Positions 16,500-24,965 of a stretch of 64,000 bases of DNA are shown one piece after another (within the stretch, counting starts at the first letter, position 1; every line of letters starts with the position of its first letter). The stretch lies in NCBI GenBank assembly GCA_902782305.1, contig CACZMV010000010.1, forward strand, positions 62,001-126,000. Direction: 5' to 3'. The translations under genes and the position numbers were made by a program. The DNA comes from an uncultured Prevotellaceae bacterium. GTDB lineage: Bacteria; Bacteroidota; Bacteroidia; Bacteroidales; Bacteroidaceae. The notes below the pieces were generated by a model, which saw only the letters and a list, made by a program, of their open reading frames with translations, did no database searches and was not told the DNA's origin.

Positions 16500-18683
16500 T
16501 TACAATGAATGTTGGTTTTCTGTTGCCGTCAATCCCAATTGTGATATTCGATATACAAAGTTATTGAACTTGGTATAAGGCGGTAATTGTCCCACAAACT
16601 CTTCAACAGCGTAGCGGTTGGCTTCAGTCAGATACATAAAGAGGGTGTTCTTATGATCCTCGTCTAACATCGCCTCTAATTCTTTTAATGCTTTCTGATC
16701 CACATCTTTCCATGTGCGATTGGCACGAGTGACCATCAAATTGATAGTTCCCATGTTTAATAGAGCAGGAGGTATGGAATTGTCATCCATATTCGGATAT
16801 TCTATAATAGCAATTTCATTGGGAAGGATGTCAGGACAAAGATCAGTGATATCTTTAGCCAAGATGAATTTGCTATCCTCCGCAAGGAAGTCCTCATCAT
16901 AGGTCAGGCGACGAACTTCTAGACCAATGGATATCCAATAATTCTCCAATTCCTGTGCCAAATAACTCTTTCCATTGCCGGAGTCCGTAGAAATCAGGTT
17001 GAGCACGTTCTGCTGCCCCTCCTTGAAATGAGGAAGGAGGGATTTGCTTAATTGTTTGATAGCCATGTCTGCAATGGTCTTGTTGAAGCGACGATAACGT
17101 AGATTGCTCTCCTTGGGGAAACACCCCATAACAGGAACCTGAGTAATACGTTCAGAACGCATGCGATCGCGGAGTGTACGATCGAGCATCTCAATGATGA
17201 AGAACCACAATGCCGTAAACATGAATGTCAGCACGAACGCTCCCAGCAAAATCATGATTCGGTTGGTAGGCTGTGCGTTCAATGGAAACATGGGAGGATT
17301 CAATACACGGAGCGTTGCTGTGGACATTTGTAAATTACGTTGCCTCATACGAGCAGCGTTCAAGGCCTTCAGCATCTCAATATAATTAGCCTCAATAAAG
17401 CTAATATGACGTGATTTTCGATCCAATGTGGCACCAATTGGTGCGAAATAAAGATATTGATTATCCAAATTGTTCTTCATGATGTCTGTGGCAGTCATCT
17501 CGGCTTTGGTCTTTTCTAACAACAACAATTGCTCTAGCCATCTTGCCAACATGTCATTGGCCTTAATGCCAGTTTCTGTACTAAATGTAGAAGCTTCAAT
17601 ATCTTTTGTGAGCTGGCTTACTCGTCCTGTTGCTTTTTGCAAATCGCGCTGGGCTTTAGCTAGTTCCTCTTGGGATTCGTTGTTTTGATCACCTCCTTCA
17701 CTACTCATCAATCGGAGATTGGAAATTCGAGATTGAATACGAGAGATGTCTCGAACCTGCTTGGTGAACTCTGTGTTTGAACGAATGATTTGTGCTCGGT
17801 TGCCTAATTGACGCTCTAAATAGTCGAGAAGTGCCTTCGATGTAGTGTAGTTCATCAACTGGTCATTGCGGAAGTTCTGTTGCTGAGCTTCCAGAGCTGT
17901 TAAAGCCTTTGTCTGCTCTTCATAATTAATAATCTTCTTAGATATATTATAGCGAATCAGATCATCTTCTGCGTTGCTGAGGACTCGGTACAGACGGGCT
18001 ACCTCTTTTTCAAAGAATCGGATGACATTATTTGTCTCACCAAAGCGAAGTTGTTGGTATTGACGGGCAAATACTTTGTTGAGAATATCTAAGGTGTTGT
18101 AGGCAATACCTGCATCGTTGGCAGAATAGCCAATATCAATAATATCACTTCGTTCAAGTTGCAATACTTTCAAGCGAGCTGTAATGTTGTCTATGCCAAA
18201 ATAAGGATGATAATTTAGAATGCCAAAGAGATAGTTGCTTTGGGAAGGTTTCTCGTATGCCTTCAGATTAGCATATGTTTGATCCTCATTGTTGTGGTTA
18301 ATCAGTGCTTTAACTTCAGGGGGTACCGTAGCGTTTAACTGGCGGAAATGATCTGCGGATATATAATTATTATCCTTGTTGGGATTGCCATACATCATAC
18401 AACGCCCAAAGAGGCGCAATGCCACTTCGTGGATAGTGTTATCCGTTGTGATAATCAACATCAAATTGGTGATATTGGTTTGTGAGTTTGAGACATTTCC
18501 CGAACCAGTTCCTTCCAAGTTGTATCCTGTAATCATACCCGTATAAATGGTTGTGTTCGTATCATAGATACGTTCCATGTCACGCGTTGAGAACCAAGCC
18601 ACAATTAAGGCAATCATTGGTAAAATAATCAGATACCAACGAATCTTATAGAGGAAACGGACAAAATATCTAAATAAATCCAT
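16500..18683 (-). CDS. Wzz-type polysaccharide co-polymerase with a degenerate kinase-like domain
   Basis: A 727-residue inner-membrane protein. One membrane helix lies near residues 15-32, then a long periplasmic part with coiled-coil heptads (about 215-440), a second helix near 472-495, and a cytoplasmic domain. The latter has a Walker-A-like loop STDSGNGKS (about 560-568) and a Walker-B-like IAIIEYP. This is the Wzz/BY-kinase fusion seen in Bacteroidetes, which sets chain length. The kinase part looks weak: the Walker A' position reads RRLTYDED, and the C-terminus has no tyrosine cluster. It may bind nucleotide without autophosphorylation. It lies directly upstream of the Wzy-like gene. 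Confidence 0.82.
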   Translation of the reverse strand: MDLFRYFVRFLYKIRWYLIILPMIALIVAWFSTRDMERIYDTNTTIYTGMITGYNLEGTGSGNVSNSQTNITNLMLIITTDNTIHEVALRLFGRCMMYGNPNKDNNYISADHFRQLNATVPPEVKALINHNNEDQTYANLKAYEKPSQSNYLFGILNYHPYFGIDNITARLKVLQLERSDIIDIGYSANDAGIAYNTLDILNKVFARQYQQLRFGETNNVIRFFEKEVARLYRVLSNAEDDLIRYNISKKIINYEEQTKALTALEAQQQNFRNDQLMNYTTSKALLDYLERQLGNRAQIIRSNTEFTKQVRDISRIQSRISNLRLMSSEGGDQNNESQEELAKAQRDLQKATGRVSQLTKDIEASTFSTETGIKANDMLARWLEQLLLLEKTKAEMTATDIMKNNLDNQYLYFAPIGATLDRKSRHISFIEANYIEMLKALNAARMRQRNLQMSTATLRVLNPPMFPLNAQPTNRIMILLGAFVLTFMFTALWFFIIEMLDRTLRDRMRSERITQVPVMGCFPKESNLRYRRFNKTIADMAIKQLSKSLLPHFKEGQQNVLNLISTDSGNGKSYLAQELENYWISIGLEVRRLTYDEDFLAEDSKFILAKDITDLCPDILPNEIAIIEYPNMDDNSIPPALLNMGTINLMVTRANRTWKDVDQKALKELEAMLDEDHKNTLFMYLTEANRYAVEEFVGQLPPYTKFNNFVYRISQLGLTATENQHSL

Positions 18684-18698
18684 ATTTGTTCAGTTAGG

Positions 18699-19649
18699 TT
18701 ATTTGTTGCTTTTTAAAGCTTTGGCAGCTTTCTTTTGAGCTTTTATTTCTGCTTCTTCCATTTGGCGATATCTTTTTTCTTCTGCAGCTGCATTTTTCTT
18801 GATTTTCTTTTCAATAGCCCGATTTTCTTTTCTGATTTCTTTCTCAGATAAGTGCTCCTCTTCCAATGTAATATCAGTAGTTGTATTTGTTAAAATAGGA
18901 GTATGGGTAAGCAGTTCCAAAGTGATGATATCAGTTGTGATTTGTGTTTGTAATGTTTGATACTGGCTTATTACATTGATTTCTCGTAATTTGGTATAGG
19001 CAAAATCTTCAATATTCATATTACCTTGATGGAAATCTTCCTGATTCAAAGCACCTGCACCCTGATATATAGCTGCAGCTTCACTGGAAGTTTTGAGGGC
19101 AACCAGATTATTTGTTATATTTATGTATAAGGTGGCAATCTGTTGTTTCAGTTCATCAAATGCGATATCTTTCTTTATTCGGGCTTGGTCGACTTCAAGT
19201 TTTTTTCGTTTCACAGCAGCACTTAAATCAAGGATGTCTTCCAAGGGTATATTTAGGTTCACACCCACATTCCAATAGCTCTGCTCACTGCCTTGGTATT
19301 GCTGTAAAATAGTATTATAAGAAGTAGATCCCTGTCCCCACATATCTGTCTTGCCATAGCTATAGCTGGCATGACCATAAACGTATGAGAAAATATGGCG
19401 TTTTTGCTTAGCTACCTCAGCCTGCGCAATTTCCTGTGCTTTGGCATATGAGAGAATTTTTGGATTCTGTTTGGCATTCTCATACAATACCGCCAAAGGA
19501 GGGAGGTGGAAAGTAGAGAAATTGATAGTAGAATTTTCACTGGAGTCAAAGAATCCAGCACTGATACCACTATTATTATATTGTGCAAAACCTGTTGCGG
19601 TCGTAACTGCAAACAGGGATGTGAGGAATATGTGCTTGAAACTACTCAT
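18699..19649 (-). CDS. TolC-family-like outer membrane/periplasmic protein, short form
   Basis: A 316-residue protein with a signal peptide (cleavage after about residue 22, ...TGFAQ). The region PLAVLYENAKQNPKILSYAK resembles the first helical repeat of TolC-type outer membrane factors; SYWNVGVNLNIPLEDILDLS resembles the strand/turn region; long helices follow. Full TolC proteins have two such repeats in 430-490 residues; this one has about one, then a Lys/Glu/Ala-rich tail of about 45 residues. It may help export the polysaccharide across the outer membrane. No Wza-like export protein is encoded in this window. Confidence 0.65.
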   Translation of the reverse strand: MSSFKHIFLTSLFAVTTATGFAQYNNSGISAGFFDSSENSTINFSTFHLPPLAVLYENAKQNPKILSYAKAQEIAQAEVAKQKRHIFSYVYGHASYSYGKTDMWGQGSTSYNTILQQYQGSEQSYWNVGVNLNIPLEDILDLSAAVKRKKLEVDQARIKKDIAFDELKQQIATLYINITNNLVALKTSSEAAAIYQGAGALNQEDFHQGNMNIEDFAYTKLREINVISQYQTLQTQITTDIITLELLTHTPILTNTTTDITLEEEHLSEKEIRKENRAIEKKIKKNAAAEEKRYRQMEEAEIKAQKKAAKALKSNK

Positions 19650-19667
19650 GCGTATGATAGGATAAAT

Positions 19668-20873
19668 TTATACGTTGCCTTTCTGAACAAAGGCGGTCAA
19701 CGTACGTAAAATAATCTTCATATCAAGTAAAAAGCTGTAAGTCTGGCCATAGGTGATGTCAAGCTGCTTGCGCTCTTCTGCTGACATGTTACCACCTCTG
19801 CCACGCTCTTCAACCTGCCAAAGACCGGTCAAACCAGCGGGGGCCATGAAACGGTCGATGCTAGAGTCTGCAGTCAACTTCTCTGCTTCGTAGAGTGGGA
19901 GAGGTCGGTTGCCAACGACAGACATGTCGCCTTTAAGAATGTTGAAAAGCTGAGGGAGCTCGTCAATGCTGTATTTGCGAATGAAACGGCCAACTTTGGT
20001 AACACGTGGGTCGTTTTCAATCTTTACAAATGCATTGTTAATCTCTTCTTCCTTTTTCTTAGCGAAATCACTTTCGGCAACCACAAAGTCGTCGCCTACC
20101 AGCATGATCTCCTCGTCGCTAATCATCATTTCGGATTCCATGCCAGTACCCATCATGTCCATTTCGGCCTGGTCGCCTAAAGGTGCAGTGATGGTCGTCT
20201 TGGGCTCCTCAGCTTCTTCACTGGCTGCATATTGGTTGCGCTCTTTGCTCAATTCCTTCAACCGGTCCTCGGCATCCACATACATACTACGGAATTTGAG
20301 GAAGTCGAAGATGGTGTAGTTGGTTCCCACACGTTTTGATTTGAAGAGAATAGGACCTTTGCTCTCTATCCTGATGGCAATAGCTGTCAGGATGAAGATG
20401 GGCGACAGGACAATGATGGCCAGCGTTGAGAAAATAATATCGAACATACGCTTCCAAACGGGAATCTTGAATTTCAAGATGCCATATTTGGGAGCCTCAT
20501 CGTCGAATAATACATTCTCGCGGTCGGAGATAAACTGAATTTTCTTGTTTAACTCGGTAACTGATGCCTCTTGATGAATCGTATCGTTGATGCCGCATTT
20601 CATATAAATACGTCGTTCATCTTCCGTCATGGTGTTAGTCATGAGGACGATATAGACACGGGGACATTTCTTGCGCAAATAGGTAATGGCAGTAATGTCT
20701 TCACTACGGACATTACGTTCAAAAAACACCAGGAAATGCTCGTTGGCAACGTGCGGAGTACAAATCTGAGCAGCATCCTTGTAGGCATTCGTCATACGAA
20801 CTAATTGCCCAGGGATGTATCTCAGACGTTCCTGTGTTTTTGAGTTATTACCTAAATATACAACACCTATCAT
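19668..20873 (-). CDS. Initiating sugar transferase (WcaJ/PglC-type) with N-terminal receiver-like domain
   Basis: A 401-residue polyisoprenyl-phosphate sugar-1-phosphate transferase, the first step of repeat-unit synthesis on undecaprenyl phosphate. Residues 1-115 look like a receiver-type alpha/beta domain but lack the acidic pocket and the phospho-acceptor pattern. A membrane segment lies at about 142-165. The catalytic domain has KFRSM (193-197), DPRVTKVGRFIRKYSIDELP (288-307), GDMSVVGNRPL (315-325) and PAGLTGLWQV (345-354). Residues about 205-280 are an unusual acidic, Met-rich insert between the first two catalytic motifs. The neighbouring gene encodes a free receiver protein, so response-regulator control of initiation is possible (inference). 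Confidence 0.87.
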   Translation of the reverse strand: MIGVVYLGNNSKTQERLRYIPGQLVRMTNAYKDAAQICTPHVANEHFLVFFERNVRSEDITAITYLRKKCPRVYIVLMTNTMTEDERRIYMKCGINDTIHQEASVTELNKKIQFISDRENVLFDDEAPKYGILKFKIPVWKRMFDIIFSTLAIIVLSPIFILTAIAIRIESKGPILFKSKRVGTNYTIFDFLKFRSMYVDAEDRLKELSKERNQYAASEEAEEPKTTITAPLGDQAEMDMMGTGMESEMMISDEEIMLVGDDFVVAESDFAKKKEEEINNAFVKIENDPRVTKVGRFIRKYSIDELPQLFNILKGDMSVVGNRPLPLYEAEKLTADSSIDRFMAPAGLTGLWQVEERGRGGNMSAEERKQLDITYGQTYSFLLDMKIILRTLTAFVQKGNV

Positions 20874-20884
20874 GTCAATTTACT

Positions 20885-20906
20885 ATTTGACAATTTACAA
20901 TTTACA
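20885..20906. repeat. Short tandem repeat between receiver and sugar-transferase genes
   Basis: ATTTGACA, ATTTACA and ATTTACA lie in tandem (7-8 bp units) in the 35-base spacer. Confidence 0.6.
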
Positions 20907-20908
20907 AA

Positions 20909-21277
20909 TTAATTGGGAAGGATCTTCTTGACACGAATCTTTAACTCCATCGGGTTGAAGGGCTTTACAATATAGTCGACAGCACCAATTTCCAACAGAC
21001 GGATGCGCTCGCTGGTTGAGTCTTCGCTAGACAGCATGATTACTGGGATGTGGCGGAAAAGCTCGTTCTGCTTAATCCACTCCAGGAAATCGTCACCACG
21101 CATGCCTGGCATACGAATGTCAGAGATGATAAGGTCTGGCGTATTACCTGCCTGCAACCATTTTACACCCTGTAAACCATCGGGCAACCACTGTACGTCA
21201 TAGTCGCTCATCAAGTAGATAGAGAGCACCTTTGCGATGGTCTCTTTGTCATCAAGTATTAGTATCTTCTTTTTCAT
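20909..21277 (-). CDS. Single-domain response regulator (receiver only)
   Basis: A 122-residue CheY-like protein. The acidic pair DD at 9-10, phospho-acceptor Asp53 (IISDIRMPG), Ser at 83-84 (VIMLSSEDS) and Lys105 (IVKPFNP) are all present, so it should accept phosphate. There is no output domain. It is the first gene of the polysaccharide operon, behind a good promoter. It is followed by the sugar transferase that carries a receiver-like domain, so the likely output is protein-protein control of polysaccharide synthesis. No histidine kinase gene is in the window. Confidence 0.88.
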   Translation of the reverse strand: MKKKILILDDKETIAKVLSIYLMSDYDVQWLPDGLQGVKWLQAGNTPDLIISDIRMPGMRGDDFLEWIKQNELFRHIPVIMLSSEDSTSERIRLLEIGAVDYIVKPFNPMELKIRVKKILPN

Positions 21278-21319
21278 ATATGAAATAAACTATAGTCAAT
21301 AGAAAGTTATTCTATTGTG

Positions 21320-21353
21320 CAAAGGTAAAAAAATATTTTTAATTGTAGCCAAA
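21320..21353 (-). promoter_or_regulatory. Promoter of the minus-strand polysaccharide operon
   Basis: On the minus strand TACCTTTG (21327-21320) matches the Bacteroidales -7 box TAnnTTTG, and TTTG (21353-21350) lies 22 bases upstream, slightly more than the usual 19-21. The leader to the receiver start at 21277 is about 38 bases. Confidence 0.6.
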
Positions 21354-21464
21354 TAATGATAAAAAAATGCCTAAAAAGGGCAAAAAAGTTGGTTTTTAAA
21401 AATAATTTAGGGAATTTTGTAGTTGAAAACGTACTATAATTAGTGAAACTTTAAATACAGAATT

Positions 21465-22955
21465 ATGGCAAATAGATATTTGTTAGGCTTTGATGTTGGC
21501 AGCTCTTCAGTCAAAGCATCATTAGTGAATGCAGACTCTGGTAAATGTGTAGCAACAGCTTTCTATCCTGAGAAAGAAGCTCCTATCATGGCCGTTAAGG
21601 CTGGTTGGGCAGAGCAGGACCCACAGATGTGGTGGGACAATGCAAAGCTTAGTTTGAAGAAGATTATGGCAGATGCCAATGTGAAGGGTGAGGATATCAA
21701 GGCTATTGGTATTTCTTATCAGATGCACGGCTTGGTATGTGTGGATAAGAATCTGAAGGCGTTGCGTCCTGCAATTATCTGGTGTGACTCTCGTGCAGTG
21801 CCCTATGGTGAAAAGGCTTTCAAGGAGTTGGGTGCAGAAAAATGCTTGAGCCATCTGCTGAACTCTCCTGGTAATTTCACAGCAGCAAAGTTGGCTTGGG
21901 TAAAGGAAAATGAGCCTAATATCTATAATAGTATATATAAGGTAATGCTGCCTGGTGATTATATCGCCATGCGTCTTTCTGGAACCGTAAACACAACGGT
22001 TAGTGGACTGAGTGAAGGTATGTTCTGGGATTTCAAGAACAACAAGGTGGCTGATTTCCTGATGGATTATTATGGCTTTGACAATTCTCTGATAGCAGAT
22101 ATCGTACCGACCTTTGCAGAACAAAGTGTGGTTAGTGCTGAGGCTGCTGCTGAGTTGGGACTGCAAGCTGGTACGCCGATTACCTATCGTGGTGGCGACC
22201 AGCCTAACAATGCCTTGTCGTTGAATGTACTGAATCCTGGTGAGATTGCTGCAACAGCTGGAACATCTGGTGTGGTTTACGGCGTTTTGGGTGATGTTAA
22301 TTATGACCCAAAGTCTCGTATAAACACTTTTGCTCACGTGAATCATGCGGCAGACCAGACTCGCCTGGGTGTTCTGCTTTGTATTAATGGTACGGGTATT
22401 TTGAATGCTTGGACTCATCGTAACATTACTCCTGAGATTGGCTATGCAGAGATGAACGACTTGGCTGCACAGTCTCCTATCGGTAGTGAAGGCGTAACTG
22501 TTATTCCTTTTGGTAATGGTGCTGAGCGCGTTCTGGAGAACAAAGAGATTGGATGCTCTATTAATGGTGTGAACTTCAATAAACATTCGAAGGCTCATCT
22601 GGTTCGTGCTGCCCAAGAGGGTATTGTATTCTCCTTCTGTTATGGTATGGAAATTATGCAACAGATGGGTATGGATGTTAAGAAGATTCATGCTGGTAAG
22701 GCCAACATGTTCCTGTCGCCTCTGTTCCGCGATACGTTAGCAGGTGTCAGTGGCGCCACTATCGAGCTTTACGATACAGATGGTTCTGTAGGTGCTGCCA
22801 AGGGTGCTGGTATCGGTGCTGGTATCTATGCAAATGCTGATGAGGCCTTCGCATCACTTGAGAAGTTGCAGGTAATAGAGCCTAAGCAGGCTGACCGTGC
22901 AGCCTATGCTGAGGCTTATGCCCGTTGGAAAGAAGTTCTTGCAAGCAAGAAATAA
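21465..22955 (+). CDS. xylB: Xylulokinase
   Basis: Phosphorylates D-xylulose to xylulose 5-phosphate with ATP for entry into the pentose phosphate pathway. It has 496 residues, normal for the FGGY family. FDVGSSSVKASL (about 9-20) is the ATP-binding loop, SYQMHGLV and IIWCDSRA form the sugar-binding region, YRGGDQPNNAL holds the catalytic Asp, and GTSGVVYG is the second phosphate loop. It stands alone and diverges from the polysaccharide operon; xylose isomerase and a transporter are not in the window. Start ATG follows an AT-rich leader. A terminator hairpin follows. Confidence 0.93.
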   Translation: MANRYLLGFDVGSSSVKASLVNADSGKCVATAFYPEKEAPIMAVKAGWAEQDPQMWWDNAKLSLKKIMADANVKGEDIKAIGISYQMHGLVCVDKNLKALRPAIIWCDSRAVPYGEKAFKELGAEKCLSHLLNSPGNFTAAKLAWVKENEPNIYNSIYKVMLPGDYIAMRLSGTVNTTVSGLSEGMFWDFKNNKVADFLMDYYGFDNSLIADIVPTFAEQSVVSAEAAAELGLQAGTPITYRGGDQPNNALSLNVLNPGEIAATAGTSGVVYGVLGDVNYDPKSRINTFAHVNHAADQTRLGVLLCINGTGILNAWTHRNITPEIGYAEMNDLAAQSPIGSEGVTVIPFGNGAERVLENKEIGCSINGVNFNKHSKAHLVRAAQEGIVFSFCYGMEIMQQMGMDVKKIHAGKANMFLSPLFRDTLAGVSGATIELYDTDGSVGAAKGAGIGAGIYANADEAFASLEKLQVIEPKQADRAAYAEAYARWKEVLASKK

Positions 22956-22983
22956 GAGGTAAAAAGTAAGAAGAAGGGAGGTA

Positions 22984-23017
22984 AAAATGGGGCGGATGAT
23001 AGAATCTGCCCCATTTT
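22984..23017. terminator. Bidirectional terminator between xylB and buk
   Basis: AAAATGGGGC (22984-22993) pairs with GCCCCATTTT (23008-23017) over 14 bases. The stem ends in A/T runs on both strands, so it can stop xylB from the left and the buk operon from the right. Confidence 0.8.
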
Positions 23018-23018
23018 A

Positions 23019-24086
23019 TTATACGTAAACTTTAGCTTCACGCTTGCCTTGTAATACCGCTAGGGCGTTGAGGGCAAGGGCTTCCATCTCATCTTCCCCT
23101 GGGAAAGTGTAGACGGGAGCCAAGAATCCGATTCGCTTACGCAGTCGGCTGATGATATAGTCGGAATGGGCCATACCTCCTGTGATGAGTATGGCGTCAA
23201 TATTACCACAAAGAACGGCAGACTCTGCAGCAATGTTTTTAGCGATATGGTAGATCATGGCATCAACAATAAGTTGGGCATGTTCGTCACCTTGTTGGAT
23301 GCGTTTCAAAATCTCACGCATATCATTGGTCCCTAAGTGGGCATTCAGTCCTGCTTTGCCAGCAATACGTTTAAGAAGTTGCTCCTCATTGTACTTGCCG
23401 CTGAAACAAAGGCGGATGAGATCAACGGCAGGTAGGCTGCCGGCACGTTCTGGAGAGAAAGGACCTTCTCCGTCTAATGCATTATTGGCATCAATGGCTC
23501 TGCCGTGCTCATGGGCAGCAATGGAGATACCTCCTCCTAAATGACAGATAATTAGATTGAGGTCTTCATACTCTTTTCCGATACCTCGAGCGTAACGTCT
23601 GGCAATAGCTCTCTGGTTCAAGGCATGCCAGATGCAGATGCGTGGCATCAGGGGAGAACCGCTGATGCGAGCCATCGGTGAAAGTTCGTCCACCACACCA
23701 GGATCGGCAATGAAGGAACGACAATCAGGAATCTGGGCAGCAATCTCATAAGCAAGCAGACATCCCAGGTTGCAGGCATGGCTATGCATGACACAACCAT
23801 GCAAGGTATCATCGAGCATGCGCTGATTGATTTCGTAAACACCACCACTGATAGGCTTTACCAGACCTCCACGTCCGATGACTGCATCGAATTCTAAAGG
23901 AATGTCGGCATTCTTGAGTTCATCTAGAACGAGTTGGCGACGAAAATCCTGTTGCTCTGTGATGTTGCCGAAGGGAGCCAACTCCTCCGCAGAGTGTGCG
24001 ATGTTACGCAACAGGATGGGAGTCTCGTTTTCATAGACAGCCATCTTGGTGGATGTGGAACCGGGATTGATAACGAGGATTTTCAT
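23019..24086 (-). CDS. buk: Butyrate kinase
   Basis: Interconverts butyryl phosphate and butyrate with ADP/ATP, gaining ATP in fermentation; branched substrates such as isobutyrate or isovalerate are also possible. It has 355 residues, typical of the acetokinase/butyrate kinase group. INPGSTSTKMAVYE (5-18) is the phosphate-binding opening, VIGRGGLVKP follows, and HLGGGISIAAHEHGR and LITGGMAHSD are family landmarks. It overlaps the end of ptb by four bases (ATGA) and is the last gene of the operon that starts with manC. Confidence 0.92.
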   Translation of the reverse strand: MKILVINPGSTSTKMAVYENETPILLRNIAHSAEELAPFGNITEQQDFRRQLVLDELKNADIPLEFDAVIGRGGLVKPISGGVYEINQRMLDDTLHGCVMHSHACNLGCLLAYEIAAQIPDCRSFIADPGVVDELSPMARISGSPLMPRICIWHALNQRAIARRYARGIGKEYEDLNLIICHLGGGISIAAHEHGRAIDANNALDGEGPFSPERAGSLPAVDLIRLCFSGKYNEEQLLKRIAGKAGLNAHLGTNDMREILKRIQQGDEHAQLIVDAMIYHIAKNIAAESAVLCGNIDAILITGGMAHSDYIISRLRKRIGFLAPVYTFPGEDEMEALALNALAVLQGKREAKVYV

Positions 24087-24919
24087 ATAGCGGCCAATGC
24101 AAGTGAGTAATACTTGGATTCAGGACTGTCAGCACGTGAAGGAACCACGCAGCAACACTGGGTACCTTCCAATACACCCGCTGTTTTTGCATAACCGAAG
24201 AGGGTCAGCGTCTTGTAAAACACGTTACCTGCCACAATATCGGGGAAGATAAGTGCGTCTGCCTGTCCATCAATGACACTGTGGATGCCTTTCTCACGCA
24301 GAGAGACACTGTCGAGAGATGTCTTTAAATCGAGTGGTCCGTCGATGATGCAACGCCCAAACGTTCCCGTCTGTGCCTCTGCAATGATTTCTAAATAATC
24401 GGTAGTGTAGGGGAATGCTTTGGCACTAACCTTCTCAGCACAGTGGATGAGTGAGATGCGTGGTTCCTCAATACCCAAGCCATGACATACGTAATTGACG
24501 TAATGAATCTGCTGGCGGCGCTGAGCGGGAGTAGGGACTGGGATAACAGCTGCATCGGTAAAGAAAAGCAGTTTCTCATATTTGGGAATCTCTGCCATTG
24601 CGACATGAGTCAGTACATGACCGGGACGGAGAATGCCATTTTCTTTATCAAGAATAGCGCGTAGCAGTACATCGGTGTTGATGAGACCTTTCATCAGAAT
24701 GTCGGCTTCACCCTTCTTACAAAGAGCAACGGCACGTCGGGCACAATCTTCTTTGTCGTCACCATCGACATAGATGGGTTCGATAAATCCCATCTCCTTT
24801 CCTTTTTCTACAGCATAGCGTGTACTGGCATCTGTACCAGATACAACAGCAACGCGTTTACGGTCGCCCCGCTCTTGCAGGAAGACAATCATGTCATTTA
24901 ATGTTCTAGTAGGTTGCAT
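24083..24919 (-). CDS. ptb: Phosphate butyryltransferase
   Basis: Exchanges phosphate for CoA on butyryl-CoA, giving butyryl phosphate for the adjacent kinase. The phosphotransacetylase/phosphate butyryltransferase domain covers the protein, with VAVVSGTDAST near the start, GLINTDVLLRAILDKENG and PDIVAGNVFYKTL. The frame runs back to a TTG at 24994, which would overlap fcl by 29 bases. The ATG at 24919 (MQPTRTLNDMIVFLQERG) gives a normal start and 278 residues, a little under the usual 300. It is co-oriented with the GDP-fucose genes, 46 bases after fcl. Confidence 0.88.
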   Translation of the reverse strand: MQPTRTLNDMIVFLQERGDRKRVAVVSGTDASTRYAVEKGKEMGFIEPIYVDGDDKEDCARRAVALCKKGEADILMKGLINTDVLLRAILDKENGILRPGHVLTHVAMAEIPKYEKLLFFTDAAVIPVPTPAQRRQQIHYVNYVCHGLGIEEPRISLIHCAEKVSAKAFPYTTDYLEIIAEAQTGTFGRCIIDGPLDLKTSLDSVSLREKGIHSVIDGQADALIFPDIVAGNVFYKTLTLFGYAKTAGVLEGTQCCCVVPSRADSPESKYYSLALAAI

Positions 24920-24965
24920 AGATTTAAAGTTATAGGTTATATTAGTGGTAGGAGGCAGAGCCTTG

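Noticed and set aside
21416..21443. Promoter for xylB with TTTG and TATAATTA
   Set aside because: Spacing is only 15 bases and the -7 box has two mismatches to TAnnTTTG; a promoter must exist here but this match is too weak to call.
21522..22691. A 389-codon open frame antisense to xylulokinase
   Set aside because: It lies fully within xylB, its translation is rich in Cys, His and Arg with no domain pattern, and such frames arise from the codon bias of the real gene.
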